From contig CAINBI010000067.1 in NCBI GenBank assembly GCA_903846555.1, positions 1-42,852 of the forward strand: a stretch of 42,852 nucleotides of DNA, read 5' to 3'. A program made the position numbers and the translations under genes. Below the pieces are notes generated by a model. That model had not been told where the DNA came from, made no database searches, and saw nothing but the letters and a program-made list of their open reading frames with translations. Positions 29,440 to 39,176 of this stretch are shown piece by piece. The stretch's first letter is position 1. Each line of letters opens with the position of its first letter. This stretch comes from an uncultured Pseudomonadota bacterium. GTDB taxonomy: Bacteria > Pseudomonadota > Gammaproteobacteria > Burkholderiales > Methylophilaceae.

Positions 29440-30714
29440 ATGAAAATTCATATTAAAAATGGTCGCGTCATCGACCCTAAGAACAACCTCGATAGTAATC
29501 TAGATGTATTTATTGCCGCTGGAAAAATTGTCGCTTTAGGTCAATGTCCTGATAACTTTGTTGCCAATCAAACGATAGATGCCAGTAATTTAATCGTGTG
29601 CCCAGGCTTGGTTGACCTATCAGCAAGGCTACGTGAGCCTGGTGATGAATATAAAGCAACCTTAGTCAGCGAACTACAAGCTGCTGTGGCAGGGGGCATC
29701 ACCAGCCTAGCTTGCCCCCCAGATACAGACCCAGTGTTAGATGAACCAGGCTTGGTAGAAATGCTAAAGCATCGCGCCAAGCAGCTTAATCTTGCACACG
29801 TTTACCCGCTAGGCGCACTAACGCGCCAACTACAAGGCAAAATACTTTCTGAAATGGGAGAATTACGTGAGGCTGGCTGTGTTGGCTTTTCTCAAGCCAA
29901 TATTGCCATTGCTGATACGCAAGTACTATGGCGCGCGATGGAATATGCCGCAACCTTTGGCTTTACTTTATTTTTACATGCGGAAGAACCATTTTTAGCT
30001 AAAGATGGTGTTGCACACGATGGAGAAATCGCAAGCAGGCTGGGCTTAAAAGGCATTCCAAGCGCCGCCGAAGCGCTAGCGCTCGCGAGCATATTACGCA
30101 TCGCAAAAGAAACTGGTGCGCGAATCCATATTAGCCGTTTATCAACCGCTGAAGGCGTGGAAATGATACGTGAGGCTAAAAAACATAACCCGAATATTAG
30201 TTGCGATGTCAGCGCAAATCAACTGCACCTCACCGAACATGACATTGGTTTTTTTGACTCTAATTGTCATTTAAAACCGCCATTGAGAACGCAACGCGAC
30301 AAAGAAGCCTTAAGCGCCGGCCTAAAAGATGGCACCATTAATGCCATTTGCTCAGATCACACGCCCGTGGATGACGATGCAAAGCTTGCACCATTCGCGG
30401 AAGCTGAAATAGGCGCCACGGGCTTAGAGCTATTGCTTGCACTCACCTTGAAATGGGCGCAACAAGAAAAAGTAAGTTTACTAGAGGCTATCGCGCTGGT
30501 GAGCCAGTCATCCGCACAAATTTTAGGCATTTCAGCTGGGGATTTAAGTAGCAATAGCGATGCGGATATTTGTATATTTGATGCGAATGAGTATTGGAAA
30601 ATCAGCACTGACACTTTAAAAAGCCAAGGTAAAAATACGCCATTCAGCGGCTTAGAGATAGCAGGGAAAGTGAAAGTTACTTTAGTGCATGGGCAAGTGG
30701 TATTTAAAAGCTAG
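29440..30714 (+). CDS. pyrC': Dihydroorotase-like protein, probably non-catalytic PyrC' (PyrX)
   Basis: Dihydroorotase fold, but the HxH metal motif is replaced (GLVDLSARLREPG instead of DLHxHLREPG) and the second His site is IHISRLST; follows pyrB. Confidence 0.9.
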   Translation: MKIHIKNGRVIDPKNNLDSNLDVFIAAGKIVALGQCPDNFVANQTIDASNLIVCPGLVDLSARLREPGDEYKATLVSELQAAVAGGITSLACPPDTDPVLDEPGLVEMLKHRAKQLNLAHVYPLGALTRQLQGKILSEMGELREAGCVGFSQANIAIADTQVLWRAMEYAATFGFTLFLHAEEPFLAKDGVAHDGEIASRLGLKGIPSAAEALALASILRIAKETGARIHISRLSTAEGVEMIREAKKHNPNISCDVSANQLHLTEHDIGFFDSNCHLKPPLRTQRDKEALSAGLKDGTINAICSDHTPVDDDAKLAPFAEAEIGATGLELLLALTLKWAQQEKVSLLEAIALVSQSSAQILGISAGDLSSNSDADICIFDANEYWKISTDTLKSQGKNTPFSGLEIAGKVKVTLVHGQVVFKS

Positions 30715-30722
30715 CTAATTTA

Positions 30723-30756
30723 TTATGCATGTTGCGTAACTGGTTAACATGCATAA
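30723..30756. terminator. Bidirectional hairpin between pyrC' and ctaB
   Basis: TTATGCATGTT (30723-30733) / AACATGCATAA (30746-30756) in the convergent intergenic region. Confidence 0.55.
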
Positions 30757-30789
30757 TTTATTATTTGCAACTTAACTTTTCAGCAGTCG

Positions 30790-31692
30790 CTAAAACAACC
30801 AGTAGTGATCAACCAGCAGTGCGGCGAAAAGTAGTGTTAAGTAAAGAATTGAATACTTAAATGTGCGTTTAGCTAAATCATCAGAATATTTACGATATAA
30901 CCCAATCACGTAAGCCATGAATATGGCATTTAAAATTATTGATGAAACAAGGTATATCAAGCCGCTCATACCCATGCCATAAGGCATGAGTGATACTACA
31001 ACCAAAATAATAGTGTAGAGCAAAATATGCAATAAAGTAAAAGCCTCGCCGTGCGTCACTGGCAGCATTGGCATACCAACTTTTGCATACTCTTCACGTC
31101 TGTATAACGCCAATGCCCAAAAGTGCGGTGGCGTCCATGCAAAGATAATTAAAAACATTATAAGCGACTCGGGTGCAACGACATTATTCACTGCAGCCCA
31201 GCCTAATATTGGCGGCATTGCGCCAGAAGCCCCACCAATCACAATATTCATTGGTGTTGCTGGCTTTAAAAACACGGTATAAATAACAGCGTATCCAACA
31301 AAGGTAGCTAAAGTTAGCCACATTGTAAGCGGGTTTACGTAGATATATAAAACAGCCAAACCAGTAAAGCCAAGAATGGTCGCAAAAATAGTAGTTTGCG
31401 CTGATGAGACCTGTCCTGTAGGTATTGCTCGGCCTCTGGTTCTAGCCATAATCGCATCAATTTTATGTTCAATCAGACAGTTAAAAGCTGCGGCAGCGCC
31501 AGAGGCAAAGGCAACTCCAACTGTTGTGGCAAGCAATAATGACAGCGACATTGCCTCCGTGGCTGGCTTTGCTAAATACATACCAATAATGGCCGTAAAT
31601 ACAATAAGAGATGTGACTCTTGGTTTACAAAGTGAGAAAAAGCTTTTAAAACTTAAACCTATGTTTTGCAGGATGGTTACTCTAGTACTCAT
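30790..31692 (-). CDS. ctaB: Heme o synthase (protoheme IX farnesyltransferase)
   Basis: Multi-TM UbiA family; CLIEHKIDAIMARTRGRAIP, WTPPHFWALALYRREEYAKVGMPMLPV. Confidence 0.96.
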   Translation of the reverse strand: MSTRVTILQNIGLSFKSFFSLCKPRVTSLIVFTAIIGMYLAKPATEAMSLSLLLATTVGVAFASGAAAAFNCLIEHKIDAIMARTRGRAIPTGQVSSAQTTIFATILGFTGLAVLYIYVNPLTMWLTLATFVGYAVIYTVFLKPATPMNIVIGGASGAMPPILGWAAVNNVVAPESLIMFLIIFAWTPPHFWALALYRREEYAKVGMPMLPVTHGEAFTLLHILLYTIILVVVSLMPYGMGMSGLIYLVSSIILNAIFMAYVIGLYRKYSDDLAKRTFKYSILYLTLLFAALLVDHYWLF

Positions 31693-31765
31693 TTAACACT
31701 CACATTGTTTATCATTTTGTTTATTCGGATTAGTATAAAAATATACTGCCTTTGGTAATCCTTTA

Positions 31766-32770
31766 TTATTTCTTGTTGGTTATTTTTGAATTCAGTATGA
31801 CTAAAATTATGACAAGCACGCCCGCCGTAAAATTATGTGCAACCGCTAGCACTAATGGCAAATGTAGAATTAAGTTGGCGATACCTAAGCTTATTTGTGC
31901 AAACAATACCACTAGAAGTAGCAATGCTAACCGCTTTAATTGCCAGTATTTTAATATATTTAATGCCAGCAGACTCAAGTAGATTAATGTAACCAGCGCA
32001 CCCAGCCTATGTGTCCACTGAATAGCTGTAATCGATGCTAACGTTAACAAACCGCCATTTGCACTTTGCCCAAGATCACGCAGTAAATGAAATGCATCTT
32101 TAAAGTCCATCTCTGGTAGCCACATACCATGACAGGTTGGAAAATCTGTGCAGGCTAATGCCGCATAGTTAGTACTTGTCCAACCGCCCAAAAATATTTG
32201 CATGAGCAAAATAATAAGTGCAAAACGAATTGCAAGCCGCAATGGGTAAGAGTGAATAATATTGGCCGAACAATGTCCCCAATGTCGATGGGCCAACCAA
32301 ACGAGTATGGCTAAGGTAGACATCCCACCTAACAAATGCGCACTTACAATCGCAGGTTTCAGCAGCATAGTTACTGTCCACATACCTAGCATCGCCTGAA
32401 AGCCAATCAACACCACTAAAAATGTCGGTAGCCAAGCGGAAGTTTTAATTTCACGTTTTGCACGCCAACCCAATATGCAAATTGCTAAAACAAATAAACC
32501 AAGCGTACTCGCTAAATAACGATGTGCCATTTCTCGCCAAGCTTTACCAACTAAGACTGTGCTGTGTGGGTAAGCCTCTTGTGCGTGCTGTATAGCGGCT
32601 TCACTTTGTGGTACGGTAAGCGCACCATAGCAACCAGGCCAATCAGGGCAGCCCAAACCAGCGTCGGTTAGCCTAACATAGGCACCAAGCACGACCACGC
32701 ATAAGGCTAAAACAGCGCCGAATAAGACAAGTGCTTTAAATATCTTAAAATTGTTTGAAGTTGGGTACAT
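31766..32770 (-). CDS. ctaA: Heme A synthase (COX15/CtaA family)
   Basis: VVLGAYVRLTDAGLGCPDWPGCYG, WREMAHRYLAS, TQWTHRLGA-like segment. Confidence 0.95.
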   Translation of the reverse strand: MYPTSNNFKIFKALVLFGAVLALCVVVLGAYVRLTDAGLGCPDWPGCYGALTVPQSEAAIQHAQEAYPHSTVLVGKAWREMAHRYLASTLGLFVLAICILGWRAKREIKTSAWLPTFLVVLIGFQAMLGMWTVTMLLKPAIVSAHLLGGMSTLAILVWLAHRHWGHCSANIIHSYPLRLAIRFALIILLMQIFLGGWTSTNYAALACTDFPTCHGMWLPEMDFKDAFHLLRDLGQSANGGLLTLASITAIQWTHRLGALVTLIYLSLLALNILKYWQLKRLALLLLVVLFAQISLGIANLILHLPLVLAVAHNFTAGVLVIILVILNSKITNKK

Positions 32771-32771
32771 A

Positions 32772-33383
32772 TCAACCTGCCCACGAGTATCTTAGTAACC
32801 TTGTGACATCTTTACGTACGTCAGCAAGTGGCACTGTTGAGTGATAACTCATCATCAAATGGCCGAGCGGGTCTACCAAATACAACCTATGACTAGTCGC
32901 AGTATTTTCACCATTGACCATAAACTGCTCTGAAAAACTGATGACGTTTTTAACTGGCTGGTTGATTACGATTAAATCTGGGTAGTCACGTTTAATATTG
33001 GCCACATCCTGAGTTGTTGTGATTAATATCCGCTGAGCACGATCACTGTCTTTATAAAGTGAAGCATGAAGCTGACGCATATTATGTAACTTTTCTGCGC
33101 ATGTTTGCTCACAAGCATCCGTCACATACACAACACTCCATTTTTCTTTCCAGAACTGCGCTGGTAATAATGAACCATCATCACGTTTAAGTTCAACAGT
33201 ACTGCTAAGTACGCGTGGAGGCTTAACTAGCTCACCTAGACTTACCCCATTAGGCTTCCAGTTTAGTTGATACATCAATATAACAACGATAATCGGTACG
33301 ATAAAAAATACCAGCATCAACAAAAATACCTTGCGGCCTTTACGTTGTATTTCTAGTTCTGTTAGTTGTATGTCATTTTGCAT
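32772..33383 (-). CDS. SCO1/SenC-like cytochrome oxidase assembly protein
   Basis: N-terminal TM helix; VVYVTDACEQTCAEKLHNMRQLH (CxxxC); LYLVDPLGHLMMSY; located in the cox cluster. Confidence 0.75.
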   Translation of the reverse strand: MQNDIQLTELEIQRKGRKVFLLMLVFFIVPIIVVILMYQLNWKPNGVSLGELVKPPRVLSSTVELKRDDGSLLPAQFWKEKWSVVYVTDACEQTCAEKLHNMRQLHASLYKDSDRAQRILITTTQDVANIKRDYPDLIVINQPVKNVISFSEQFMVNGENTATSHRLYLVDPLGHLMMSYHSTVPLADVRKDVTRLLRYSWAG

Positions 33384-33443
33384 GTAAAACTCTACTTAAA
33401 ATGTAATTATAATAATCGAAATTCTTGAGGACATATTTCGGCT

Positions 33444-34250
33444 CTAGATTAATTTCTTTGGTTTTGCTAGCGAACTCATTTTAGTCACGCTCATATAAAT
33501 GTAAATCAACAGTGTAGCAATAGCGAAACCAAACCACTGATAGGCATAACCAATATTAGTCGCTATGCGCTCAACTGGCATTTGCCAGTTTCTTACAAAA
33601 CCACCTGCCTCACTCGCTTGATCTAGTTTAATTGCAAAATCTGAAACGACAAATGGCACGCTATGCTGATAACGGCCAATATTCATGTTTTGCCAAACAG
33701 GTTGCCACGGCAGATTATTTTGGTTTACACCCGTTACAACTCCATTTGCATTTGCCTCTAAAGTAAATATCTTTTTACTAGGCACCCATATTTGGCCGAT
33801 TACTGATTGCACGCCTGTTGGTGTATTAAATTGAGGTAGCTCGGCATGCAGATCTTTGCCTAATATCCAACCTCGATTAACCAGGACATATTGCGTTGTA
33901 TGATCAATTTTTAATGGTGTAATTACATGAAAACCAACTTGGTTACCTTCTACTTGATTATCAAGTAAAAACTGATACTTAGGCTCATACACCCCAGTAA
34001 CCTTGATTTTTTTATAATTCCAATCAGTAACATTAATCACTTTATTATTGATAGCGCCTAATGGAAATTGAAACGCTTCATCTGATTTAGCTACGTTGTA
34101 AGCCGTTTGAATGGCCATTTTTTGTTGCGCTTTGTGATATTGCCACAAGCCAAATTTAATAAACAACGGAATACACATCATAGTGATAATCGTGCCAATT
34201 AAAGACGGTCTAAAAACATAACGATGCATTCTAAATTGAATTTGTTTCAT
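33444..34250 (-). CDS. SURF1 family protein
   Basis: Two TM helices; GLWQYHKAQQK, NRGWI, GYAYQWFGFAIATLLIYIY. Confidence 0.9.
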   Translation of the reverse strand: MKQIQFRMHRYVFRPSLIGTIITMMCIPLFIKFGLWQYHKAQQKMAIQTAYNVAKSDEAFQFPLGAINNKVINVTDWNYKKIKVTGVYEPKYQFLLDNQVEGNQVGFHVITPLKIDHTTQYVLVNRGWILGKDLHAELPQFNTPTGVQSVIGQIWVPSKKIFTLEANANGVVTGVNQNNLPWQPVWQNMNIGRYQHSVPFVVSDFAIKLDQASEAGGFVRNWQMPVERIATNIGYAYQWFGFAIATLLIYIYMSVTKMSSLAKPKKLI

Positions 34251-34298
34251 AATTGCATTTGTTTGTGAGCGGTCTCATAATGCCTATTTAAGTATTAA

Positions 34299-34514
34299 TT
34301 GGACAAAGTTATGTTAATAAAAGTCATCATCGTTTTAGCTCTATTCGCAATTGTTGGCAGTTTATTTTCTGCCCTATTCTTTTTGGCTAAAGACAAAACT
34401 GGTAGTGAGAGAACAGTTAAAGCACTTACTCTTCGCATTGGGCTTTCAATCACCTTATTTATTCTTTTGATGATTGCTTACTATTTTGGGCTTATTGGTC
34501 AACCACACCCGTAA
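34299..34514 (+). CDS. Small twin-transmembrane protein (DUF2909-like)
   Basis: 71 aa, two TM segments, KDKTGSERTVKALTLRIGLS loop; lies within the cox cluster on the opposite strand. Confidence 0.75.
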   Translation: MDKVMLIKVIIVLALFAIVGSLFSALFFLAKDKTGSERTVKALTLRIGLSITLFILLMIAYYFGLIGQPHP

Positions 34515-34574
34515 ATTTGCATTAAAAAATTAATCATAGAATAAAAGAAAATTTTAGATTAATTTTAAAAAATA

Positions 34575-34605
34575 AAAAGGGCGATGCATTTGCATCGCCC
34601 TTTTT
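34575..34605. terminator. Bidirectional rho-independent terminator
   Basis: AAAAAGGGCGATGCA-tt-TGCATCGCCCTTTTT, perfect stem between convergent 34514(+) and 34617(-). Confidence 0.95.
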
Positions 34606-34616
34606 ATTTAACTAAC

Positions 34617-35558
34617 TTACAGCCAATATACAAATATAAACAGACCTAGCCATACCACGTCAACAAAGTGCCAATACCAAGCAACACCTTCAAAACCAAA
34701 ATGATGTTCAGGTGTGAAATGGCCCTTCATACAGCGTAGTAAAATCACAATTAGCATGATTGTACCTAGCATTACGTGAAAGCCGTGAAAGCCTGTGAGC
34801 ATAAAGAAGCTAGCGCCATAAGCCCCAGATCTTAGCGTTAAGCCCATTTCAGTATAGGCTTCATGATATTCTGTTGCCTGACATACCAAGAATGCAATAC
34901 CTAGCGCTACCGTAAGTGCCATACCAATAATGAGCTGTTTACGATTATTTTTAATCAAACCCCAATGCGCCCAAGTAATCGTGGCACCAGATGATAGTAA
35001 TAATGCAGTGTTGATTGCTGGTAGACCCCATGCTGCCATTGGTTGCAGCTTGCCTGGTTTGAATTCACCTGACACGGTCATGCCACCAGGACCTGATGAT
35101 GGCCAAGTAGCCAAGAAGTCTTTGTAAGGGGTTATGTCTAAGTCATAACCCCCTAATTCTGGCACTGAAAATACGCGCATATAGAATAACGCGCCGAAAA
35201 AGGCCGCAAAGAAAGCAACTTCTGAGCAAATAAATACAATCATACCAATACGGAATGATTTATCTTCCCAAGCTTTAAATTGGCCAGTAACACTTTCTGT
35301 AATGACTGTACCCATCCATTTAAAAACCATACTTAAAATAAGAACGGCACCTAAAACCATCATCCATTTACCAGGTGTTTGCAAATAAGCTAGATCTTTA
35401 CTTTTATCCGTTGCCACGCTAAAAATAAAACCAGAAGCTAATGACAGTAAGCCAGCAGCGATGATTGCTGGGTAAATACTACCGTGTGGTACATAATACT
35501 GATTGTTCGAATGTGTCGCCATGCAATAACTCCTGTGCATTTTATAGATTAAATTCAA
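34617..35558 (-). CDS. ctaE: Cytochrome c oxidase subunit III
   Basis: Multi-TM; GFHGFHVMLGTIML, HHFGFEGVAWYWHFVDVVWLGLFIFVYW. Start may be the internal MATHSNNQYYVPHGS. Confidence 0.96.
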   Translation of the reverse strand: MNLIYKMHRSYCMATHSNNQYYVPHGSIYPAIIAAGLLSLASGFIFSVATDKSKDLAYLQTPGKWMMVLGAVLILSMVFKWMGTVITESVTGQFKAWEDKSFRIGMIVFICSEVAFFAAFFGALFYMRVFSVPELGGYDLDITPYKDFLATWPSSGPGGMTVSGEFKPGKLQPMAAWGLPAINTALLLSSGATITWAHWGLIKNNRKQLIIGMALTVALGIAFLVCQATEYHEAYTEMGLTLRSGAYGASFFMLTGFHGFHVMLGTIMLIVILLRCMKGHFTPEHHFGFEGVAWYWHFVDVVWLGLFIFVYWL

Positions 35559-35619
35559 AATAGCTAAAATTCAGCCATTACCTCGCCTTAAACCACTCCT
35601 TACATTTACGCGTGTTACT

Positions 35620-36183
35620 TTATTTAACTGCTGGAAAAAATGAATAAGACAATGTCATGTCAGATACATCTTTTGGCAAATCTGGACTTACAAAAAAGCG
35701 TAGTGGCATTGCTCTTTCTTCACCAGGCTTAAGTGATTGCCTAATAAAACAAAAGCATTCAATTTTTTTAAGGTTTGCTGCTGCAATACCTGGTGTAACG
35801 CTTGGTATTGCTTGGCCTACTACCACCTCATTAGTAGTATTTTTTGCAACAAAAACCACTGTTTCTATTTGCCCAGGATGCACCCTAACACTCGTCGTTT
35901 TAGGGTAGAAATTCCAACCTAATCCTGACATCACGCTAGAAGTAAACTGTACATTTACCCATCTTGTATTATCTATTTTTGCCTTAGCAAGTACAGTCGC
36001 AGTGTTTTGCGTCTTGCCATTTAAGCCAGTCATACTGCATAAAACGTTATAAATAGGTACAAGCGCAAAAGCAAACAATAAAGAACCAAGGAGCATCCAT
36101 AAAAGCTTGCGTATTAAACGCTGATTTTTAAAATCAAGTTGCTCTTTAGCGGTTAATACTTTACTTTCGTTTACTGATGCCAT
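35620..36183 (-). CDS. ctaG: Cytochrome c oxidase assembly protein CtaG/Cox11
   Basis: FALVPIYNVLCSMTGLNGKT, ECFCFIRQSLKPGEERAMPLRFFVSPDLP; start revised to MASVNES. Confidence 0.95.
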   Translation of the reverse strand: MASVNESKVLTAKEQLDFKNQRLIRKLLWMLLGSLLFAFALVPIYNVLCSMTGLNGKTQNTATVLAKAKIDNTRWVNVQFTSSVMSGLGWNFYPKTTSVRVHPGQIETVVFVAKNTTNEVVVGQAIPSVTPGIAAANLKKIECFCFIRQSLKPGEERAMPLRFFVSPDLPKDVSDMTLSYSFFPAVK

Positions 36184-36284
36184 ATTGCAAACATAGACAC
36201 TACATACCAAGCTAAAGCAATGCCCCCTAATACCAAGGCTATTTTTTTGTTACTGATTTTTGTATTTTTTACTGACTTATCCAT
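36171..36284 (-). CDS. Small single-TM protein, probable cytochrome oxidase small assembly protein
   Basis: 37-aa ORF (below the track cutoff): MDKSVKNTKISNKKIALVLGGIALAWYVVSMFAIWHQ*; overlaps the ctaG start by 13 nt. Confidence 0.75.
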   Translation of the reverse strand: MDKSVKNTKISNKKIALVLGGIALAWYVVSMFAIWHQ

Positions 36285-36298
36285 ATTTACCCAAATTA

Positions 36299-36326
36299 AG
36301 CTCGGCTTAAATATCAAGCCGAGTTT
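36299..36326 (-). terminator. Hairpin after ctaD (attenuator/terminator-like)
   Basis: AAGCTCGGCTT ... AAGCCGAGTTT between ctaD and the small ORF/ctaG. Confidence 0.65.
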
Positions 36327-36332
36327 TTATCA

Positions 36333-37925
36333 TTATTTAACTGTTGGTTGCTCAGTAAAGCTATGGTAAGGCGGCGGAGATGGTAGTGTCCATTCTAAGC
36401 CTTGTGCACCTTCCCAAACTTGAGCAGTCGCTTTTTTGCCACCACGTGCGCAGGTCACAATGTTATACACAAATAGCAGTTGTGATAAGCCGAGAATGAA
36501 TGCTGCGATTGTTGAAATCATATTGAACTCTGCAAATTGTAATGCATAATCTGGAATACGACGTGGCATACCAGCCAAACCTAAGAAGAACTGAGGTATG
36601 AAGGTTAAGTTAAATGAAATTGCTGTTAGCCAGAAGTGAAGTTTACCTAGCTTTTCGCTGTACATATGACCCGTCATTTTAGGTAACCAGTAATAAGTAC
36701 CTGCCATAATGCCCATAATGCCACCCGCAAATAGCGTATAGTGAAAATGTGCTACGATAAAATAACTATTGTGATATTGCGCATCAGCAGCAACGTCAGC
36801 TAGTACTAGGCCTGTCAATCCACCAATACCAAATAGAATAATCCAGCCTACAGTAAATAACATGGGTGTTTCAAAGCTCATCGAGCCTTTCCACATCGTT
36901 TTAATCCAGCAAAAGAACATCACAGCCAATGGTAGTGAAATCGCCATGGTGCTGTACATAAAGTAAAGCAATGCTGGCACTGGCATACCTGATGTGAAAA
37001 AGTGATGCGCCCAAACAACGACTGATAACACGCCTACACCCCAGAATGAATACACTTGTGCTTTATAACCGTACATTGGTTTACGTGAGAATGTTTCTAA
37101 AATTTGTGGAATAAAACCCCATACTGGCAATAACAAAATATAGACTTCAGGATGACCGAAGAACCAGAATAAGTGTTGGAACATGATCGGGTCGCCACCG
37201 CCAGCCGCATCAAAGAAATGCGTACCAAAGTGACGATCTGTTAATAACATAGTTACTGCGCCAGCAAGTACTGGAATAGTGGCAATCAATAGGAAAGCAG
37301 TAATTAACCAGCCCCATACGAACATTGGCATTTTCATTAAAGTCATGCCAGGTGCTCGCATATTAAATACGGTTACAATAATATTGATTGAACCTAATAC
37401 TGAAGAAATACCGAGTAAGTGAACTGCAAAAATTGCAAAGTCAACGCCAATGCCACCTTGAATAGATAGTGGCGGATAAAATGTCCAGCCTGTTGCCAAT
37501 GCGCCATCACCAATGCCAAACAAGGCTAGTGTGAACGGCAGGGTTAATAGAATTGCAGAAGGTGGTAGCAACCAGAAACCCCAATTATTTAAGCGAGGTA
37601 AGGCCATATCAGGAGCACCAATTTGCAATGGAATCATCCAGTTAGCAAATCCTGTCGCAGCTGGCATCAATGCAGCAAAAATCATAATCAAGGCATGAAC
37701 CCCAATTAACTGATTAAAAAATTCAGGATTCATTAACTGCAGACCTGGTTTAAATAATTCAGCTCGAATACCCAAAATCATTGCCCCACCTACAAAGAAC
37801 ATAATCAGCGCAAATGTTAAATACATAGTACCAATATCTTTATGGTTGGTGGTAGTTAGCCAACGTATAATTCCTGTTGGGTGTTCAGCATGCTCTTCAT
37901 GATGCACTACTGTTATTGTACTCAT
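36333..37925 (-). CDS. ctaD: Cytochrome c oxidase subunit I
   Basis: WLTTTNHKDIGTMY, WFFGHPEVYILLLPVWG, AHHFFTSG, VAHFHYTLFAGG. Confidence 0.98.
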   Translation of the reverse strand: MSTITVVHHEEHAEHPTGIIRWLTTTNHKDIGTMYLTFALIMFFVGGAMILGIRAELFKPGLQLMNPEFFNQLIGVHALIMIFAALMPAATGFANWMIPLQIGAPDMALPRLNNWGFWLLPPSAILLTLPFTLALFGIGDGALATGWTFYPPLSIQGGIGVDFAIFAVHLLGISSVLGSINIIVTVFNMRAPGMTLMKMPMFVWGWLITAFLLIATIPVLAGAVTMLLTDRHFGTHFFDAAGGGDPIMFQHLFWFFGHPEVYILLLPVWGFIPQILETFSRKPMYGYKAQVYSFWGVGVLSVVVWAHHFFTSGMPVPALLYFMYSTMAISLPLAVMFFCWIKTMWKGSMSFETPMLFTVGWIILFGIGGLTGLVLADVAADAQYHNSYFIVAHFHYTLFAGGIMGIMAGTYYWLPKMTGHMYSEKLGKLHFWLTAISFNLTFIPQFFLGLAGMPRRIPDYALQFAEFNMISTIAAFILGLSQLLFVYNIVTCARGGKKATAQVWEGAQGLEWTLPSPPPYHSFTEQPTVK

Positions 37926-37984
37926 CGCCTTCTCCTAATTACTCAAGCTAAATAATTGCTGTTGATTCAAATCCTGTTACTTAT

Positions 37985-39157
37985 TTATTGACGCGCTGTT
38001 TTAACTTGCGCTGGTTGCAATACATCACCCATACTATTGCCTAAGGCGTTTCTTTCATAGGTAATCACTGATGCAATTTCGATATCATTTAACAATGCTT
38101 TCCATGAAGGCATTACCCGCACGCCATTTAATACACGATCTAAATGACTATCTTTAAGATACTTACCATCTGCACCAAAAATTGGCGCATTGGCTATTTT
38201 ACTGCCAGTTAATGCTGGAAATGCTGGCGGCAAGCCTGCACCTGAGACTTGATGGCAAACAGCACAGTTTTTCTCGTACACAGTTTTACCATTAGCAACT
38301 AACTCATCCTTGGTCCACTCTCTGTCAGCACCTATGGAAGCTTTAGCGAGCTCTTCTTTTTTAGCAGCCACCCATATTTTGTACTCTTCTGCGGGTAGTG
38401 CATCAACCACCACTGGCATGTAACCATGACCTTTACCGCATAATTCTTTACATTGACCGCGATAAGTACCGGCCTTCAACACTTGTACCCAGGTTTCGCG
38501 AATGAAACCAGGTACAGCAAGGCGTGAAGATCCAAATTGTGGCACCCACCAGTTATGCATTACATCTGCAGAAGTCATCAAAATACGTACTTTTGCACCT
38601 ACTGGAAGCACTAAATGGTTATCAACCTCAAGGAGATAGTTTCCATCTTTTGTGCCTGCAAAACCTTTGTCTGTCTGCTCTTTTGGTGTAGATAAGTTAC
38701 TAACAAACTTAATACCTTGCGCATCACCATCCATATACTCATACTGCCAGCGCCATTGTGAGCCAGTAATCTTAATCACCATATTGGCCTTATCCCGTGT
38801 ATTCTCCATCATGATCACGCTGTGATAGGCTGGAACGCCCATGATTACAAAGTCAATAAGTAGCAATATTGCGAAAGGTATGAGGATCCAAAAAATTTCA
38901 ACCGCAGTTGATGGCGCTTTATCAGCAACTGGTTTAAAGTTTTTGCTTTTGCGATGTGCAAAAATGGAATAAATCATAATGGCTAATACTACAAAGAAAA
39001 TAGCCATTGCTATCAACATAAACTTATTATGTACATGTAATGTATCTAAGGCCATTGGTGTTACTGGCTCAGGGAAATTCCAAGCGTAATCAGCAAACGC
39101 ATTGAGTGAAGCAAGCATTGCAGCAAGACCTAACCCAATTTTCTTTAAAACTTGCAT
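37985..39157 (-). CDS. ctaC: Cytochrome c oxidase subunit II with fused C-terminal cytochrome c domain
   Basis: CuA motif CKELCGKGHGYM; C-terminal heme motif CAVCH plus VMPSWKALL. Confidence 0.97.
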   Translation of the reverse strand: MQVLKKIGLGLAAMLASLNAFADYAWNFPEPVTPMALDTLHVHNKFMLIAMAIFFVVLAIMIYSIFAHRKSKNFKPVADKAPSTAVEIFWILIPFAILLLIDFVIMGVPAYHSVIMMENTRDKANMVIKITGSQWRWQYEYMDGDAQGIKFVSNLSTPKEQTDKGFAGTKDGNYLLEVDNHLVLPVGAKVRILMTSADVMHNWWVPQFGSSRLAVPGFIRETWVQVLKAGTYRGQCKELCGKGHGYMPVVVDALPAEEYKIWVAAKKEELAKASIGADREWTKDELVANGKTVYEKNCAVCHQVSGAGLPPAFPALTGSKIANAPIFGADGKYLKDSHLDRVLNGVRVMPSWKALLNDIEIASVITYERNALGNSMGDVLQPAQVKTARQ

Positions 39158-39176
39158 ATAACATGCTCCAAAAAAA

